Shown here: positions 1 through 9,012 of the stretch, piece after piece
Layout of the letters: each line of letters begins with the position of its first letter
How positions within the stretch are numbered: the stretch's first letter is position 1
Source: Actinokineospora bangkokensis
GTDB lineage: Bacteria; Actinomycetota; Actinomycetes; Mycobacteriales; Pseudonocardiaceae
Assembly (NCBI RefSeq): GCF_001940455.1
Contig: NZ_MKQR01000004.1
Location: 5,623 to 69,622 of the forward strand
Reading direction: 5' to 3'
DNA: 64,000 nucleotides
Notes under the pieces: generated by a model
Told to the model about the DNA's origin: nothing
The model's input: the letters and a program-made list of their open reading frames with translations, nothing else
The model's database searches: none
Program-made: the position numbers and the translations under genes

Positions 1-1
1 C

Positions 2-2041
2 GCCGCCTTCCCCCTGCCCCGCCCCACCCCCGCCCCACCCCCGCCCGCCCCGGACACCGAGTTCGACGACTTCGCGGGCGGCACCCCCACCCGGCGCCCC
101 TGGCAGCGCGCGGCCCGCAACGCCCTGCCGTCGGTGTTCCGCACGCCCAAGCCCGCCGCGCCCCCGGAGGCCCCGCGGGTGTCGTCGCGGTCGGTGCCGC
201 TCCCGCCCGCCCAGCAGGCCCCAGCACCCCGACCCGTTCCCCACCAGGGGGCGGCCCAGGCCGCTGGTCGCCAGGCGCCCGCGCCCCAGCCCGGTCCTCC
301 CCAGGCTGGCCCTCTCCAGACATCGGCACCCCAGCCCGCTGCCCGCCAACCGTCCGCACGCCGGTCCGCTGCCGATGAGGCGCCTCGCCAAGCCCCTGCC
401 GACCAGACCGCGCCCGTTCCGGTCGTCCAGCAGCCACCGCCTGCGCCCACTCCGGGGCAAGAACCCCCGGCCGGGTTCGTGCTCGCCCCCCGGACACCCG
501 CGCGACCCGTCCAGCCCACGCCCCCCGAGCCCGACCCGGCAGCGGAGGAACAGGCAGCCGGGGCGTCCGCCGCGCGCAGGCTGTTCGCCGCCACCTGGCC
601 CCCCGCCGGGCACGAGGCCGACGCCTTCGAGGCGCGCGTGCTCCCGGTGCCGGACAAGCCCGCCGCCTGCCCTGCCCCGACACCCCAGACGACGCTCCCG
701 GCCGAAGGTGCCTCGGCGCCTCAGGCCTCGGCGGAGGGCGATCCGGCGTCGGTCGAGTCTGCCGTGAAACCCGGGGCCGAGCCTGCCTTGGCGCCTCGGG
801 GGGAGTCCGGGTCTGCTGGTGTCGAGGCGGATGCCGAGAGCGAGGGCGCGCGGTTCGGGGGTGGCGCGCCGGTGTCCCGGCGCTCGGCTTCCACCATGTC
901 GCCGGTGGCTGGGGCGCCTGCCACCGATCCGGTCGCGAGCCCTGCGGCGGTGTCGAGGCCGTCCGCGCTGCGGCCGACTTCCGCTGTCCCGCCGCCACTC
1001 GCGTCGCCTGCGGCGCTGCGTCCCACGTCCGCCACACCCCTTGCCACCGCGCCGGTGCACGCGTTGCGGCCGACGTCCGCCGTGCCGCCCCCGCCGCAGC
1101 CTGCCCCGGCACTGCGGCCGAGGCCGGAGGACCCGGCCCCCGCCGTGCCCGCGCCGGTGGTCCGGCGGGCTCCCGCGCCGGTGTCCGAGGGGCTGGCCGC
1201 ACCCGAGGCCGAACTGGCACCCACTACCGAGCCGACAGCCGAGATCGGGTCTGCACCTGAGGCGTCGGCGTCGACGGGTTTTCGGGGGCGGTTGTCCGAG
1301 CCGCAGGCCGCACCCGCCGCCCCGCAGGTGGTGGGGCCGCCGACGGGGCCGGGCATCGCGTGGCCTGCCACCGACGCGGCGTCGGACGAGTCGGCGGCGG
1401 AGCAGACGCTGATCATCCACGGGCTCACCGGGCAGCCGGTCGACGAGCAGGTCGCCGAGGTGGACGACTTCGCCGAGGCCGACGGCCAGGCGCACGGGCG
1501 GGCGGTGGAGCACCCGGCCGGGCCGCCGCAGCCGCCGGGGTTCGCCGTGCTGGCGCAGCCCGAGGGGTGGCAGGCGCCTTCCGGTGAGCAGGGGTTCCCG
1601 GTGATCGACGGGGCCACCGCCGAGCCCGCGGCGCGGCGGCCGTGGGGGGTCATCGCCGTGGGTGGGGCGTTGGCGATCGGGGTCGCGTCCTTCACCGCCT
1701 ACCTGCTGGTCGGGGGGACGCCGGTGGTGCTGGAGCCCGACGAGCCGGGGACGCCGACCGCCGGGGCCGCGCCCGCGGGCGGGTTGATCGAGCTGGACCC
1801 GCCGGTCGACCGGGGTGGGCGCATCGAGCTGTCGTGGCGCAGCGACAAGCAGCTCGACTACGCGGTGATCCTCGCCGCGGAGGGGCAGGAGGCGACCGGG
1901 GAGGTGGTGGGGCGGGTCACGTCCGCCACCGTCGAGGTCGACCCCACGCTGCGCTACTGCGTCCTCGTCCAGGGCACCGACGCCGCGCGCACGTACGAGA
2001 GCCGGGCGATCGGGCTGCGGGGGGCCACCTGCCGCAAGTGA
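2..2041 (+). CDS. Pro/Ala-rich single-pass membrane protein, 5' end outside window
   Basis: The frame is open from the first bases of the window, so the true start lies upstream; the GTG at 134 is only an internal candidate. A very long Pro/Ala/Gln-rich, low-complexity cytoplasmic part carries near-repeats of ALRPTSAVPPP (about 960-1130). One hydrophobic segment follows (about 1648-1716, core GVIAVGGALAIGVASF). The roughly 100 residues after it resemble a fibronectin type III-like beta domain (IELSWR and the ending RYCVLVQGTD) and hold two cysteines that could form a disulfide. The orientation (disordered N-terminus inside, small domain outside) is inferred. No enzymatic motif is seen. It could be the tail of a multi-domain signalling or secretion-associated protein, but the decisive N-terminus is missing. 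Confidence 0.6.
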   Translation, partial: AAFPLPRPTPAPPPPAPDTEFDDFAGGTPTRRPWQRAARNALPSVFRTPKPAAPPEAPRVSSRSVPLPPAQQAPAPRPVPHQGAAQAAGRQAPAPQPGPPQAGPLQTSAPQPAARQPSARRSAADEAPRQAPADQTAPVPVVQQPPPAPTPGQEPPAGFVLAPRTPARPVQPTPPEPDPAAEEQAAGASAARRLFAATWPPAGHEADAFEARVLPVPDKPAACPAPTPQTTLPAEGASAPQASAEGDPASVESAVKPGAEPALAPRGESGSAGVEADAESEGARFGGGAPVSRRSASTMSPVAGAPATDPVASPAAVSRPSALRPTSAVPPPLASPAALRPTSATPLATAPVHALRPTSAVPPPPQPAPALRPRPEDPAPAVPAPVVRRAPAPVSEGLAAPEAELAPTTEPTAEIGSAPEASASTGFRGRLSEPQAAPAAPQVVGPPTGPGIAWPATDAASDESAAEQTLIIHGLTGQPVDEQVAEVDDFAEADGQAHGRAVEHPAGPPQPPGFAVLAQPEGWQAPSGEQGFPVIDGATAEPAARRPWGVIAVGGALAIGVASFTAYLLVGGTPVVLEPDEPGTPTAGAAPAGGLIELDPPVDRGGRIELSWRSDKQLDYAVILAAEGQEATGEVVGRVTSATVEVDPTLRYCVLVQGTDAARTYESRAIGLRGATCRK

Positions 2042-2099
2042 CCGCTGCGCGGTCGCCGCCGCGGCGGTATACCGGTCATGTGCTCGGGGAGGAGAGGCG

Positions 2100-2909
2100 A
2101 TGACCGGCAAGGTGGACTTCCAGGGTGTCCGGTGGACGAACCTGGTGACGCTGAACATGCGGGCCCAGGAGAGCCGCGAGGGCGGTCACGTCCTCGGTGA
2201 CCGGATGGCCGAGGAGCTCGTCCGCACCATCGACTACGACTTCGACTCCCTCAAGATGCGCCTGACCTCCGGCGATCGCTACCTCGTCGCGCTGCGCGCA
2301 CGCCAGCTCGACCGGTGGGTGGCGGACTACCTGGGGCGTTTCCCCGCCGCCACGGTCCTGCAACTGGGGTGCGGCATGGACAGCCGCGCCTTCCGGGTCC
2401 CGCGCGGCGAGGGCACCTGGTTCGACGTCGACTACCCCGACGTCGTGGACCTGCGCCGCAAGGTCTACCCGGAGCAGGACCGCTACCAGCTCGTCGGCTC
2501 GTCGGTGGTCGACGGCTCGTGGTGGGACCGCGTGCCCACCGGCGGCCCGGTGCTGGTCGTCGCGGAGGGCCTGTTCATGTACCTGCGCGAGGACGACGTG
2601 CGCGCCATCCTCACCCGCGCCACCGAGCACTTCGACACCGGCGAGGTCGTCTTCGACGGTCTCAGCTCGTGGGCCGTGACGGTCAGCCAGTGGTTGCCCC
2701 AGCCGTTCGGTGACTTCGGCATGGCGTGGGCTGTCCAGGACGGCCGCGAGGTCGAGCGGTGGGTCCCCCGACTGCACCTGGCCGAGTCCCGCCCCGTCCT
2801 GCACGACTACCAGGACGTGCCGATCAAGGCGTTCCAGGTGGGTTACCGGCTGTTCAACAGCGTGCCGGCACTGCGCGACACCATGCGCTTGTTCCGCTAC
2901 ACCTTCTGA
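2100..2909 (+). CDS. SAM-dependent O-methyltransferase, LCM (leucine carboxyl methyltransferase) family
   Basis: 269 residues, usual for the actinobacterial LCM/TcmP-like family that methylates small-molecule or carboxyl oxygens using S-adenosylmethionine. Motif I is VLQLGCGMDSRAFR (residues 86-99), and the family block DVDYPDVVDLR follows at about 109-119; the glycine-rich loop and the acidic residue that binds the ribose are both present. A second family block, VVAEGLFMYL, lies near residue 158. The start ATG is preceded by a good Shine-Dalgarno (GGGAGGAGAGG, 2087-2097 region). The gene stands alone between two unrelated genes, so the substrate cannot be deduced. Expected to be cytosolic, since no signal or membrane segment is seen. 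Confidence 0.85.
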   Translation: MTGKVDFQGVRWTNLVTLNMRAQESREGGHVLGDRMAEELVRTIDYDFDSLKMRLTSGDRYLVALRARQLDRWVADYLGRFPAATVLQLGCGMDSRAFRVPRGEGTWFDVDYPDVVDLRRKVYPEQDRYQLVGSSVVDGSWWDRVPTGGPVLVVAEGLFMYLREDDVRAILTRATEHFDTGEVVFDGLSSWAVTVSQWLPQPFGDFGMAWAVQDGREVERWVPRLHLAESRPVLHDYQDVPIKAFQVGYRLFNSVPALRDTMRLFRYTF

Positions 2910-3006
2910 GTCCTACGTCATCCTGAACCGGTTGCGGCCGTGCGGGGTTCTGCGCGCCCCACTAGCTTGTGCTGTGTCGGTGGTGGACACAGTGGGGGAT
3001 TCGCGG

Positions 3007-4578
3007 ATGCGGCGCGCAGGTGTGGTCATCCTGGCTGGGCTTCTCGGTGCGGGGTGCGCGGCGGAGTTGCCCGCGGCTCCCAACGAGGTGACGACGGCGG
3101 ACGGTGTTGTCCGGGGATCGGTCTCCGGTGATGCTGTTGTGTATCAAGGGATTCCCTTCGCCCAGCCTCCTGTGGGCGCGCTTCGGTGGACTGCGCCGAA
3201 GCCGCCCCAGCCGTGGCAGGGGGTTCGGGATGCGACTCAGCCGGGGCCGCGGTGCGCGCAGGGCGTCGGGCAGCCCGGTGCTCCGGGGGAGACGCCCGCT
3301 TCCGATTCCGAGGATTGCCTGTACCTCAACGTCACCACGCCGAGCACCGCGGGCACCAAGCGGCCGGTGCTGGTGTGGGTGCACGGAGGCGGGTTGCGCA
3401 GCGGGGCGGGCAGTGACTACGACATGCGCCGCTTCGCCGCGGAGCAGGACGTCGTGGTCGTCACCACCAACTACCGGCTGGGGGCCTTCGGGTTCCTCGA
3501 CGTACCCGGTCTCGACGGGGGTGGGCAGTTCGGGTTGCTCGACCAGCAGGCCGCGCTGCGGTGGGTGCGGGACAACGCCGCCGCGTTCGGTGGTGACCCG
3601 GGCAACGTCACCGTGGCGGGCGAGTCCGGTGGCGGTGACAGCGTGTGCGCCCAGCTCGCGTCACCGGAGGCAGCGGGGCTGTTCCACCGGGCCGTGATCC
3701 AGAGCGGCACCTGCGGGGACACCAGCGTCGTCGAGGCGATCCTGCCCGGTGCGGGGCCCGTCCTCGCGGCGTGGAAGCCCGCTGCCGTGGCCGAGCCGCT
3801 GGGCGTGGCCCTCGCGGGGTCGCTCGGTTGCACCGACCCCGCCACCGCGGTGGACTGCCTGCGCGGTGTTCCCGCGCCCCAGTTGCGGGAGGGGGCGGAC
3901 AAGAGCGGCGCGTACTACTCGCCCACGATCGGCCGGGGCGTGCTGCCGGAGTCCCCTGGGCAGGCCATCGCGGGCGGTGCCATCGCGAGGGTGCCCGTGC
4001 TGACGGGGATCGTCGAGGCCGAGGGCGCGCTGTTCCTCTCCTCGGGCGGCTTCGCCGAGAAGCCGTTGACCGAGGAGACCTTCACCGGGATGGTCACCGC
4101 CGCCGCGGGGCCGCGCGCCGCCGAGGCCATCGCGGCCTACACCCCGAAGGGCGGCGCCACCTTCAACAACGCCTGGTCGCGGGTGGTCACCGATCGCGCG
4201 TGGTCGTGCGCGAACCTGCGCGTCTTCCAGGGGCTCTCCGCCGAGAACCCCACCTACGCCTACGAGTTCGCCGACGCGAGCGCCCCCAACGCCTTGGCCG
4301 TCATCCCCGAGGACCTGCGCGGCAAGGCGACCCACGGCGCCGAGCTGCCCTACCTGTTCACCCTCGTACGGGGCCAGCCCGCCCTCACCGCGGAGCAGGA
4401 GGAACTGGGCAGGTCGATGCGCGCCACCTGGGCGGGCTTCATGCGCGACGGAACCCCCGGCCCCTGGCCGTCCTTCCAGGACAAGGCCGCGATCACCCGC
4501 CTCACCACCGGCGGCACCACCCAGGTCGACGCCGACGACTTCGCCGCCGCCCACCACTGCGACATCTGGGCGCGGTAG
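3007..4578 (+). CDS. Secreted type B carboxylesterase lipoprotein
   Basis: 523 residues from the ATG at 3007, chosen because it gives a compact lipoprotein signal (MRR, hydrophobic stretch, lipobox LGAGC with Cys17) and follows a GGGGG ribosome site at about 2994-2998; the open frame extends further upstream without a signal. Carboxylesterase type B features: EDCLYLNV signature (102-109), oxyanion-hole HGGG (126-129), nucleophile elbow GESGG with Ser207, and the late THGAELPY block that supplies the catalytic histidine. Hydrolyses carboxylic esters, probably at the outer face of the membrane. The natural substrate is unknown. It is convergent with the next gene, 9 bp away. Confidence 0.88.
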   Translation: MRRAGVVILAGLLGAGCAAELPAAPNEVTTADGVVRGSVSGDAVVYQGIPFAQPPVGALRWTAPKPPQPWQGVRDATQPGPRCAQGVGQPGAPGETPASDSEDCLYLNVTTPSTAGTKRPVLVWVHGGGLRSGAGSDYDMRRFAAEQDVVVVTTNYRLGAFGFLDVPGLDGGGQFGLLDQQAALRWVRDNAAAFGGDPGNVTVAGESGGGDSVCAQLASPEAAGLFHRAVIQSGTCGDTSVVEAILPGAGPVLAAWKPAAVAEPLGVALAGSLGCTDPATAVDCLRGVPAPQLREGADKSGAYYSPTIGRGVLPESPGQAIAGGAIARVPVLTGIVEAEGALFLSSGGFAEKPLTEETFTGMVTAAAGPRAAEAIAAYTPKGGATFNNAWSRVVTDRAWSCANLRVFQGLSAENPTYAYEFADASAPNALAVIPEDLRGKATHGAELPYLFTLVRGQPALTAEQEELGRSMRATWAGFMRDGTPGPWPSFQDKAAITRLTTGGTTQVDADDFAAAHHCDIWAR

Positions 4579-4587
4579 GAGGCGGCC

Positions 4588-5712
4588 TCAGGAGGTGCGG
4601 GCCAGGAGATTGCTGATCGCGGTCGCCAGGTCGTCCTTGCCCGCTGCGGTCGCCTTCTCCACCACGGTCGCCGGGGTGGAGGGGGTGATGCCGAGGCGGT
4701 GGGTGATGAGGGACAGGGCGCCCAGGGCGGAGTGGGTGGAGCGGCGGGTCTCGACCGCCTCCGCGGCCAGGGCGAACATGGCCGCGTCCCGGGCGGCCAC
4801 GTCCGGGCACCACAGGTGGACGACGGTGGTGTCGACGACGGCGTAGGAGCCCAGGGAGCGTTCGGGCAGGGGGCCGCCCGCGGCGAAGGCGGCAGCGGGC
4901 AGGGTGAGGCGCCAGCTGCCCTCGGGTTGGCGGGTCATGGTGCAGCCGGTGAGGCCCCTCGTCCGGGACCACTCGGTGATGGCGCTGGGGGAGGCGGCCT
5001 GGTCCTCGGCGTCGAACAGGTCGTGCACGACGGGGATGGAGGCGGCCAGGGTCGTCATGTCCGCGTCGGGGGTGGGGCCGAGCCTGCTGTAGGCGAGGAC
5101 GTCGCCGCCCGCGCGGACCAGGTGCAGGGGCAGGTAGGACTGCCGCTCGTCGAGTCGCTTGTGGACCTCCAGGGCGAGGGGCAGGCCGTGGCGGGCGCGG
5201 TCGGCGACGGCGAGGTCGGGCTCGGGGGTGCTGGGGCTGAACAGCCGGGGCAGCGCCGTGGCCTCGGCGTCGGGGACCAGCAGCGGGTGGTGGGTGGTGG
5301 GCAGCGGGCGGGCCAGGAACGCGTCGAAGTGGAGGGTGAACTCCTCGGTCTTGCGCCGGTGCACCTCGCCGTCGCGCAGGGAGCGGCGGCCCAGCTCGGT
5401 GAGGGCGTGGGTGTCGTCGGTGGTGGTGACGTGGTCGAGGGCGCGCAGGTGGCGCAGGGTGCGGTCGACCAGGGGTTCGTCCAGGCCCAGCAGGGCGGCG
5501 AGCCCGTGGGCGGTGCCCAGGCGGGCCTCGGCCAGCGCCCGCGCCACGAACCGGTCGATCAGCTCGTAGGGCGCGCTGTCGGTGGTGGTCGCCTCGACCC
5601 GCACCGACCACACGGGCAGCAGGACGCTGAGCACCCGGGCGGGCTGGCGGCCCGTGCGGTGGGCGGCGTCCTCCAGCGCCCGCTCGACGGGGTAGGGGAA
5701 CAGCGCGCTCAT
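4588..5712 (-). CDS. Winged-helix protein coupled to a degenerate SF1 helicase, function unknown
   Basis: 374 residues. Its ATG (5712-5710) overlaps the TGA of the upstream helicase-like gene in an ATGA, so the two are almost certainly translated together and made in fixed ratio. The N-terminal part (about residues 45-115) looks like a winged helix: helices with AHGLAALLGLDEPLVDRTLRHLRALDHV, then a wing ending in LTELGRRSL. The middle and C-terminal parts are mixed alpha/beta and match no domain I know. No transmembrane segment, nuclease or kinase motif is visible. By context it is probably a DNA- or RNA-binding partner of the helicase-like protein. I do not recognise the family, so the function is left open. 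Confidence 0.75.
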   Translation of the reverse strand: MSALFPYPVERALEDAAHRTGRQPARVLSVLLPVWSVRVEATTTDSAPYELIDRFVARALAEARLGTAHGLAALLGLDEPLVDRTLRHLRALDHVTTTDDTHALTELGRRSLRDGEVHRRKTEEFTLHFDAFLARPLPTTHHPLLVPDAEATALPRLFSPSTPEPDLAVADRARHGLPLALEVHKRLDERQSYLPLHLVRAGGDVLAYSRLGPTPDADMTTLAASIPVVHDLFDAEDQAASPSAITEWSRTRGLTGCTMTRQPEGSWRLTLPAAAFAAGGPLPERSLGSYAVVDTTVVHLWCPDVAARDAAMFALAAEAVETRRSTHSALGALSLITHRLGITPSTPATVVEKATAAGKDDLATAISNLLARTS

Positions 5713-8405
5713 TCGGCCCTCCCGAGCCACGACACGACCTCGGCGGCGGGCCGCAGGTCGCCCGCGCGGTCCACGTGCGACCGCAGGGTGCGCACCAGGG
5801 CGGCGAAGTCGCGGTTCTTGGCCGCGGCCAGGCTGTCCAGGTCGCCCACGAGCACCAGTTGGCGGGTGGCCAGGGTGAAGGCGGTGCCCGCGCGGCGCGG
5901 GTCGTCCTGCGGGCCGGTGGCGCCGGTGGTGTTGCTGCGGGTGAAGCCGTAGAGCACCACGTCGCGGGCGCCGCCGTCGAACCCGTCGACGGTGCTCACC
6001 TGGTCGGTGCCCTTGCGCAGCAGCGAGCGCACCAGCTCGGCCTGGGCGTCGTGGGCGACCAGCACCACCCAGTCGCGGTCGACGCGGGTGAAGTGCCCGG
6101 CCAGCGCGGCGAGCAGGGTCGCCTCCAGCCGGTTGGTGACGCCGTCCTCGCCCCGGGTCTCCTGCCGGTCCTTGGCCTTGCCGGTGTCGACGAAGGCCAG
6201 CGCGCTGCGGAAGTACGGGTCGTGGTGCTCGCGCTCGCCCACCGCGCGCAACCGGCCGCCGTGGAAGGCCGCCGAGACGAACTCCGCCACCGGGCGGGGC
6301 ATCCGCCGCTGGTCGAGCACGTAGCGCACGTGCGCGGGGGGCAGCGCGGGGATCAGCTGCTCCAGCGCGCTGGCGGTGAGCAGCTGGCGCACCTCCGAGC
6401 CGGTCGCCGGGTCCAGCTCGACGGCCGGGGGCAGCTGCCGGTGGTCCCCGACGAGCACCGCCCGCCGCGCCCGTACCACCGGGGCCAGCAGGTCCGGGGT
6501 CGCCACCCGGCCCGCGGCGGGCACCACCACCAGGTCGAAGTCGGTGCCGGTGACCTCGGCGCGGGCGGTGGCGGCGGCGCAGTCGGCGCCCACCACGTCC
6601 GCGCAGCGCACCAGCTCCGGGTGCAGCCGCTCGGCCGACCCGGACAGCGCGCCGTGCCAGTCGTCGAGCAGGTTCGCCCGCGCCTGCCACACCGGCATCC
6701 GCTCCAGCAGCCACCCGCGCAGGGCGGCCAGCGAATCGGCGTCCCACGGCCCGAACCCGGGCGCCTCCTCCACCGGGGCCACGGCGCCGACCAGGTGGTC
6801 GGCGATGGTGGCGGCGTCGGCCACGCACGCGTCGCGGTGGCGGCGGGCGGCCAGCAGCGACTCGCCCGCCTGCACCACCGCCGGGTGCGTGCGGGTGGCG
6901 CGTTGCAGCGCGAGCAGGGCCTGGTGCTGGTCGACCTGCGCGGCGCCGAGCTGCCCGGCGAGCTGCTGGGCCTGCCCGCCCGCGGACTCCGCGCGGTGCA
7001 TGTGGACGTCCGCGCGCTGCTTGTACCAGGCCCCCAGCACCGGCCACGCGCTGCGGTCGGCGGCCCGGTCCTGCTTGTCGGTGGCCTTGGACGCCTCCCG
7101 GCGCGCCGCGCGCAGCGCCTGGTCGAGCTCCCCGACCTGGCCGGTGACGGTGTCGACGACCTGCCGGGCGCGGCCGGTGGTCTGCGCGCGCACGTCCTCC
7201 AGCGCCTGCTCGGCCACGGCCAGGCGGGTGTCGGCGTCGACCACGAGCCGGATCCGCTGGTCGAGCTGGGGCAGCCAGGGGCGCAGCTCACCGACCCGGT
7301 GGTGCAGCCCGCGGGTGCGGTCGACCCCCGCCAGCACCTCGGCGCGCAGCTCGTCGGCGCGGCGCTCCAGCTGGTCGTCGCCGACGCGGACGACGACGAG
7401 GTCCTTGGGCAGCGAGGCGAGCACGTCGTCCACGGCCCGGTTCGACGTCGAGGTCACCAGCACCCGGCCCGAGCGGCGGGCGGCGGTGTCGACGACCTGC
7501 GAGGTGGTGTGCGTGGTGCCGGGGGTGCTGACGATGAGCGCGATGTCCCGGGCGCCCAGGGCGGTGCGGTAGGCGTCGAGCTGCTCGGGCGTCAGCTCCA
7601 GGGTGGGCTCGTCGTCGGTGGGCGCGATGTCCTCGGCCTGGTGGTCGATGAACGCCCGCAGCAGCGCGGGGTTGCGGGCGCCGCCGTCGCGCAGCAGCTC
7701 GACCGCAGCGTGCCGCTCGGCGTGCAGGACGTCGGGCGTGGCCAGCTGGAGCCTGCCCCGGGTGGGGATCGTGTCCGGCAGCGCGTCGAAGCGGACGGTG
7801 ACCACCCCGTCCGCCGTCGCGGTGACCCGGCCGATGCTGTCCTCGCCCGCGATGCGCACGAACGCGTTGCGGGTGGGCGGGCGCACACCGTCGGCGAGGC
7901 GGAACGCGCAGTGCTTGGGGCCGGTGGGTTCCGCGGCGGTGTAGCCGAACAGCGGCCGGGGCGCGAGGTCGCGGGCGGTGTCCACGGCGGTGTCGAGCTC
8001 GTCGAGGAAGCGCTGGTGCGCCGAGTCGCGCTCGACCCGGGGCGCGGGTGCCAGCAGCCCCCAGTTGCGGCGCAGCAGGTCCCAGTCGACCTGGCTGCCG
8101 GGCGGCACGTCCTGCGGCAGCCGCACCGCCGCCCAGGTGGCGCTCAACCGCAGGCAGCCGCGGCTGAGCTGGTCGTGGTCGCCCAGCCGCGGCTTGCGCG
8201 CGTGGAGCAGCAGGAACGCGTCCTGGGCCGCGCTGACCCCCAGGTGCAGCACGAGGCCCCGGGTGTGCAGCAGCAGCTCGTCGCCGCGCAGGGTGGCGGG
8301 CACGACACCGCGCAGGGCGTGCACGACCTGCTGCGGGTCCGGCCCCCGGTAGTCGCGCGCGGGGACCAGCACGGTCGTCCCCCGCAGGTCCACGGCCACC
8401 TGCAT
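5709..8405 (-). CDS. UPF1-like superfamily 1 helicase fold with all ATPase motifs replaced (pseudohelicase)
   Basis: 898 residues from the ATG at 8405, chosen over an upstream in-frame start because GGGAGGT sits 8 nt before it. The architecture is that of UPF1-type SF1 helicases: a Q-motif-like LTPEQLDAYRTAL, a Walker A position, a long coiled-coil insert (about residues 380-540), a Walker B position, motif III GDHRQLPPA, the DQRRMPRP block, a motif V-like VSTVDGFDG and a motif VI position. The Walker A loop reads STPGTTHTT (His299 where Lys is invariant), Walker B reads VVVPAAG (Pro629-Ala630 for Asp-Glu), and motif VI reads AFTLATRQ, losing the usual Arg of LTRAR. The fold is kept but ATP hydrolysis should not be. 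It is first in a two-gene operon with the winged-helix protein. Confidence 0.82.
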   Translation of the reverse strand: MQVAVDLRGTTVLVPARDYRGPDPQQVVHALRGVVPATLRGDELLLHTRGLVLHLGVSAAQDAFLLLHARKPRLGDHDQLSRGCLRLSATWAAVRLPQDVPPGSQVDWDLLRRNWGLLAPAPRVERDSAHQRFLDELDTAVDTARDLAPRPLFGYTAAEPTGPKHCAFRLADGVRPPTRNAFVRIAGEDSIGRVTATADGVVTVRFDALPDTIPTRGRLQLATPDVLHAERHAAVELLRDGGARNPALLRAFIDHQAEDIAPTDDEPTLELTPEQLDAYRTALGARDIALIVSTPGTTHTTSQVVDTAARRSGRVLVTSTSNRAVDDVLASLPKDLVVVRVGDDQLERRADELRAEVLAGVDRTRGLHHRVGELRPWLPQLDQRIRLVVDADTRLAVAEQALEDVRAQTTGRARQVVDTVTGQVGELDQALRAARREASKATDKQDRAADRSAWPVLGAWYKQRADVHMHRAESAGGQAQQLAGQLGAAQVDQHQALLALQRATRTHPAVVQAGESLLAARRHRDACVADAATIADHLVGAVAPVEEAPGFGPWDADSLAALRGWLLERMPVWQARANLLDDWHGALSGSAERLHPELVRCADVVGADCAAATARAEVTGTDFDLVVVPAAGRVATPDLLAPVVRARRAVLVGDHRQLPPAVELDPATGSEVRQLLTASALEQLIPALPPAHVRYVLDQRRMPRPVAEFVSAAFHGGRLRAVGEREHHDPYFRSALAFVDTGKAKDRQETRGEDGVTNRLEATLLAALAGHFTRVDRDWVVLVAHDAQAELVRSLLRKGTDQVSTVDGFDGGARDVVLYGFTRSNTTGATGPQDDPRRAGTAFTLATRQLVLVGDLDSLAAAKNRDFAALVRTLRSHVDRAGDLRPAAEVVSWLGRAE

Positions 8406-8489
8406 CGGCTGCGACCTCCCTCGGCTCGGGCCCGGGTGTCGCGACCCGGCGGTTCGAGGATAGCCACGACCGTCCCGAATGGCCTTGCG

Positions 8490-8530
8490 CCGCATCGGTT
8501 CTTGTCACCCGCGCTCAAGAACCGGTGCGG
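8490..8530. terminator. 15-bp hairpin between SnoaL-like gene and pseudohelicase operon
   Basis: Arms 8490-8504 and 8516-8530 pair over 15 bp (one G-U) around an 11-nt loop. It lies just past the stop of the leftward SnoaL-like gene and could end that transcript or insulate the helicase operon. No U-tract follows, as is usual in high-GC actinomycetes. The left arm shares 21 of 24 bases with a stretch at 29444-29467. Confidence 0.55.
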
Positions 8531-8544
8531 GGTTGCGCCGCTGG

Positions 8545-8940
8545 TCAGGACTCCGGGCGGTCGATGACCCGCAACCAGGAGCCGTCGGGCTGGCGGCGCA
8601 CCAGCTGGACCCGCCCGCCGGTACCGTCGGTGGGGCGGGTGGAGGTCAGCGCCAGGTCGCCGTTGACGACCGTGGGCAGCGGGTCCTCCAGGGTGAAGGT
8701 GGGGCCGTCGGCCACCAGGGCAGCGCACACCTCGCGGATCGCGTCGCGGCCCACGGTGCGGGCGCCGGGCGGGAAGGCCAGCACGGCGTCCGGCTCGTAC
8801 AGCGCGGCCAGGCCATCGGCGTCGCCCGCGTTGGCGCGCTCGACGAAGAAGCGGGCCAGGTCCTCGGGGGTCATCGCCTTCTCGTAGCTGCTCTTCGCTG
8901 CGTTGTCCGGTGCTGTGTTGTTCGGTGCTGCGTTGCTCAT
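8545..8940 (-). CDS. SnoaL-like / NTF2-fold protein
   Basis: 131 residues from the ATG at 8940; a second ATG at 8874 (MTPEDLARFF) is where the conserved fold begins, so the first 22 Asn/Ala-rich residues may be dispensable. The pattern (helix with FFVERANAGDADGLAALYEPDAV, then a GRDAIRE segment and curved beta strands ending in GSWLRVIDRP) is that of the SnoaL/DUF4440 group of NTF2-fold proteins. These include cyclases, isomerases and many uncharacterised stress proteins. No catalytic residues can be assigned. It is transcribed divergently from a LysR regulator 70 bp away, so it is a plausible target of that regulator. Confidence 0.75.
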   Translation of the reverse strand: MSNAAPNNTAPDNAAKSSYEKAMTPEDLARFFVERANAGDADGLAALYEPDAVLAFPPGARTVGRDAIREVCAALVADGPTFTLEDPLPTVVNGDLALTSTRPTDGTGGRVQLVRRQPDGSWLRVIDRPES

Positions 8941-8996
8941 GGCTCCACCGTGGACCCAACCGCTCCAGAAGTCCAAGAGATGCTCGTTCTGGCGTC

Positions 8997-9012
8997 TATA
9001 ATCGCCCGTTAT
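8997..9012 (+). promoter_or_regulatory. LysR-type T-N11-A box overlapping a -10 box and the start codon
   Basis: TATAAT (8997-9002) stands 8 nt before the ATG at 9011 with no Shine-Dalgarno, predicting a leaderless transcript. The palindrome ATAA-N7-TTAT (8998-9012) is a textbook LysR T-N11-A site and covers both the -10 box and the ATG. This suggests autorepression, and possibly control of the divergent SnoaL-like gene. Confidence 0.7.

Noticed and set aside
5775-8567. 930-codon open frame antisense to the pseudohelicase
   Set aside because: Low-complexity Gly/Arg/Val composition typical of the shadow frame of GC-rich genes; the opposite strand carries recognisable helicase blocks.
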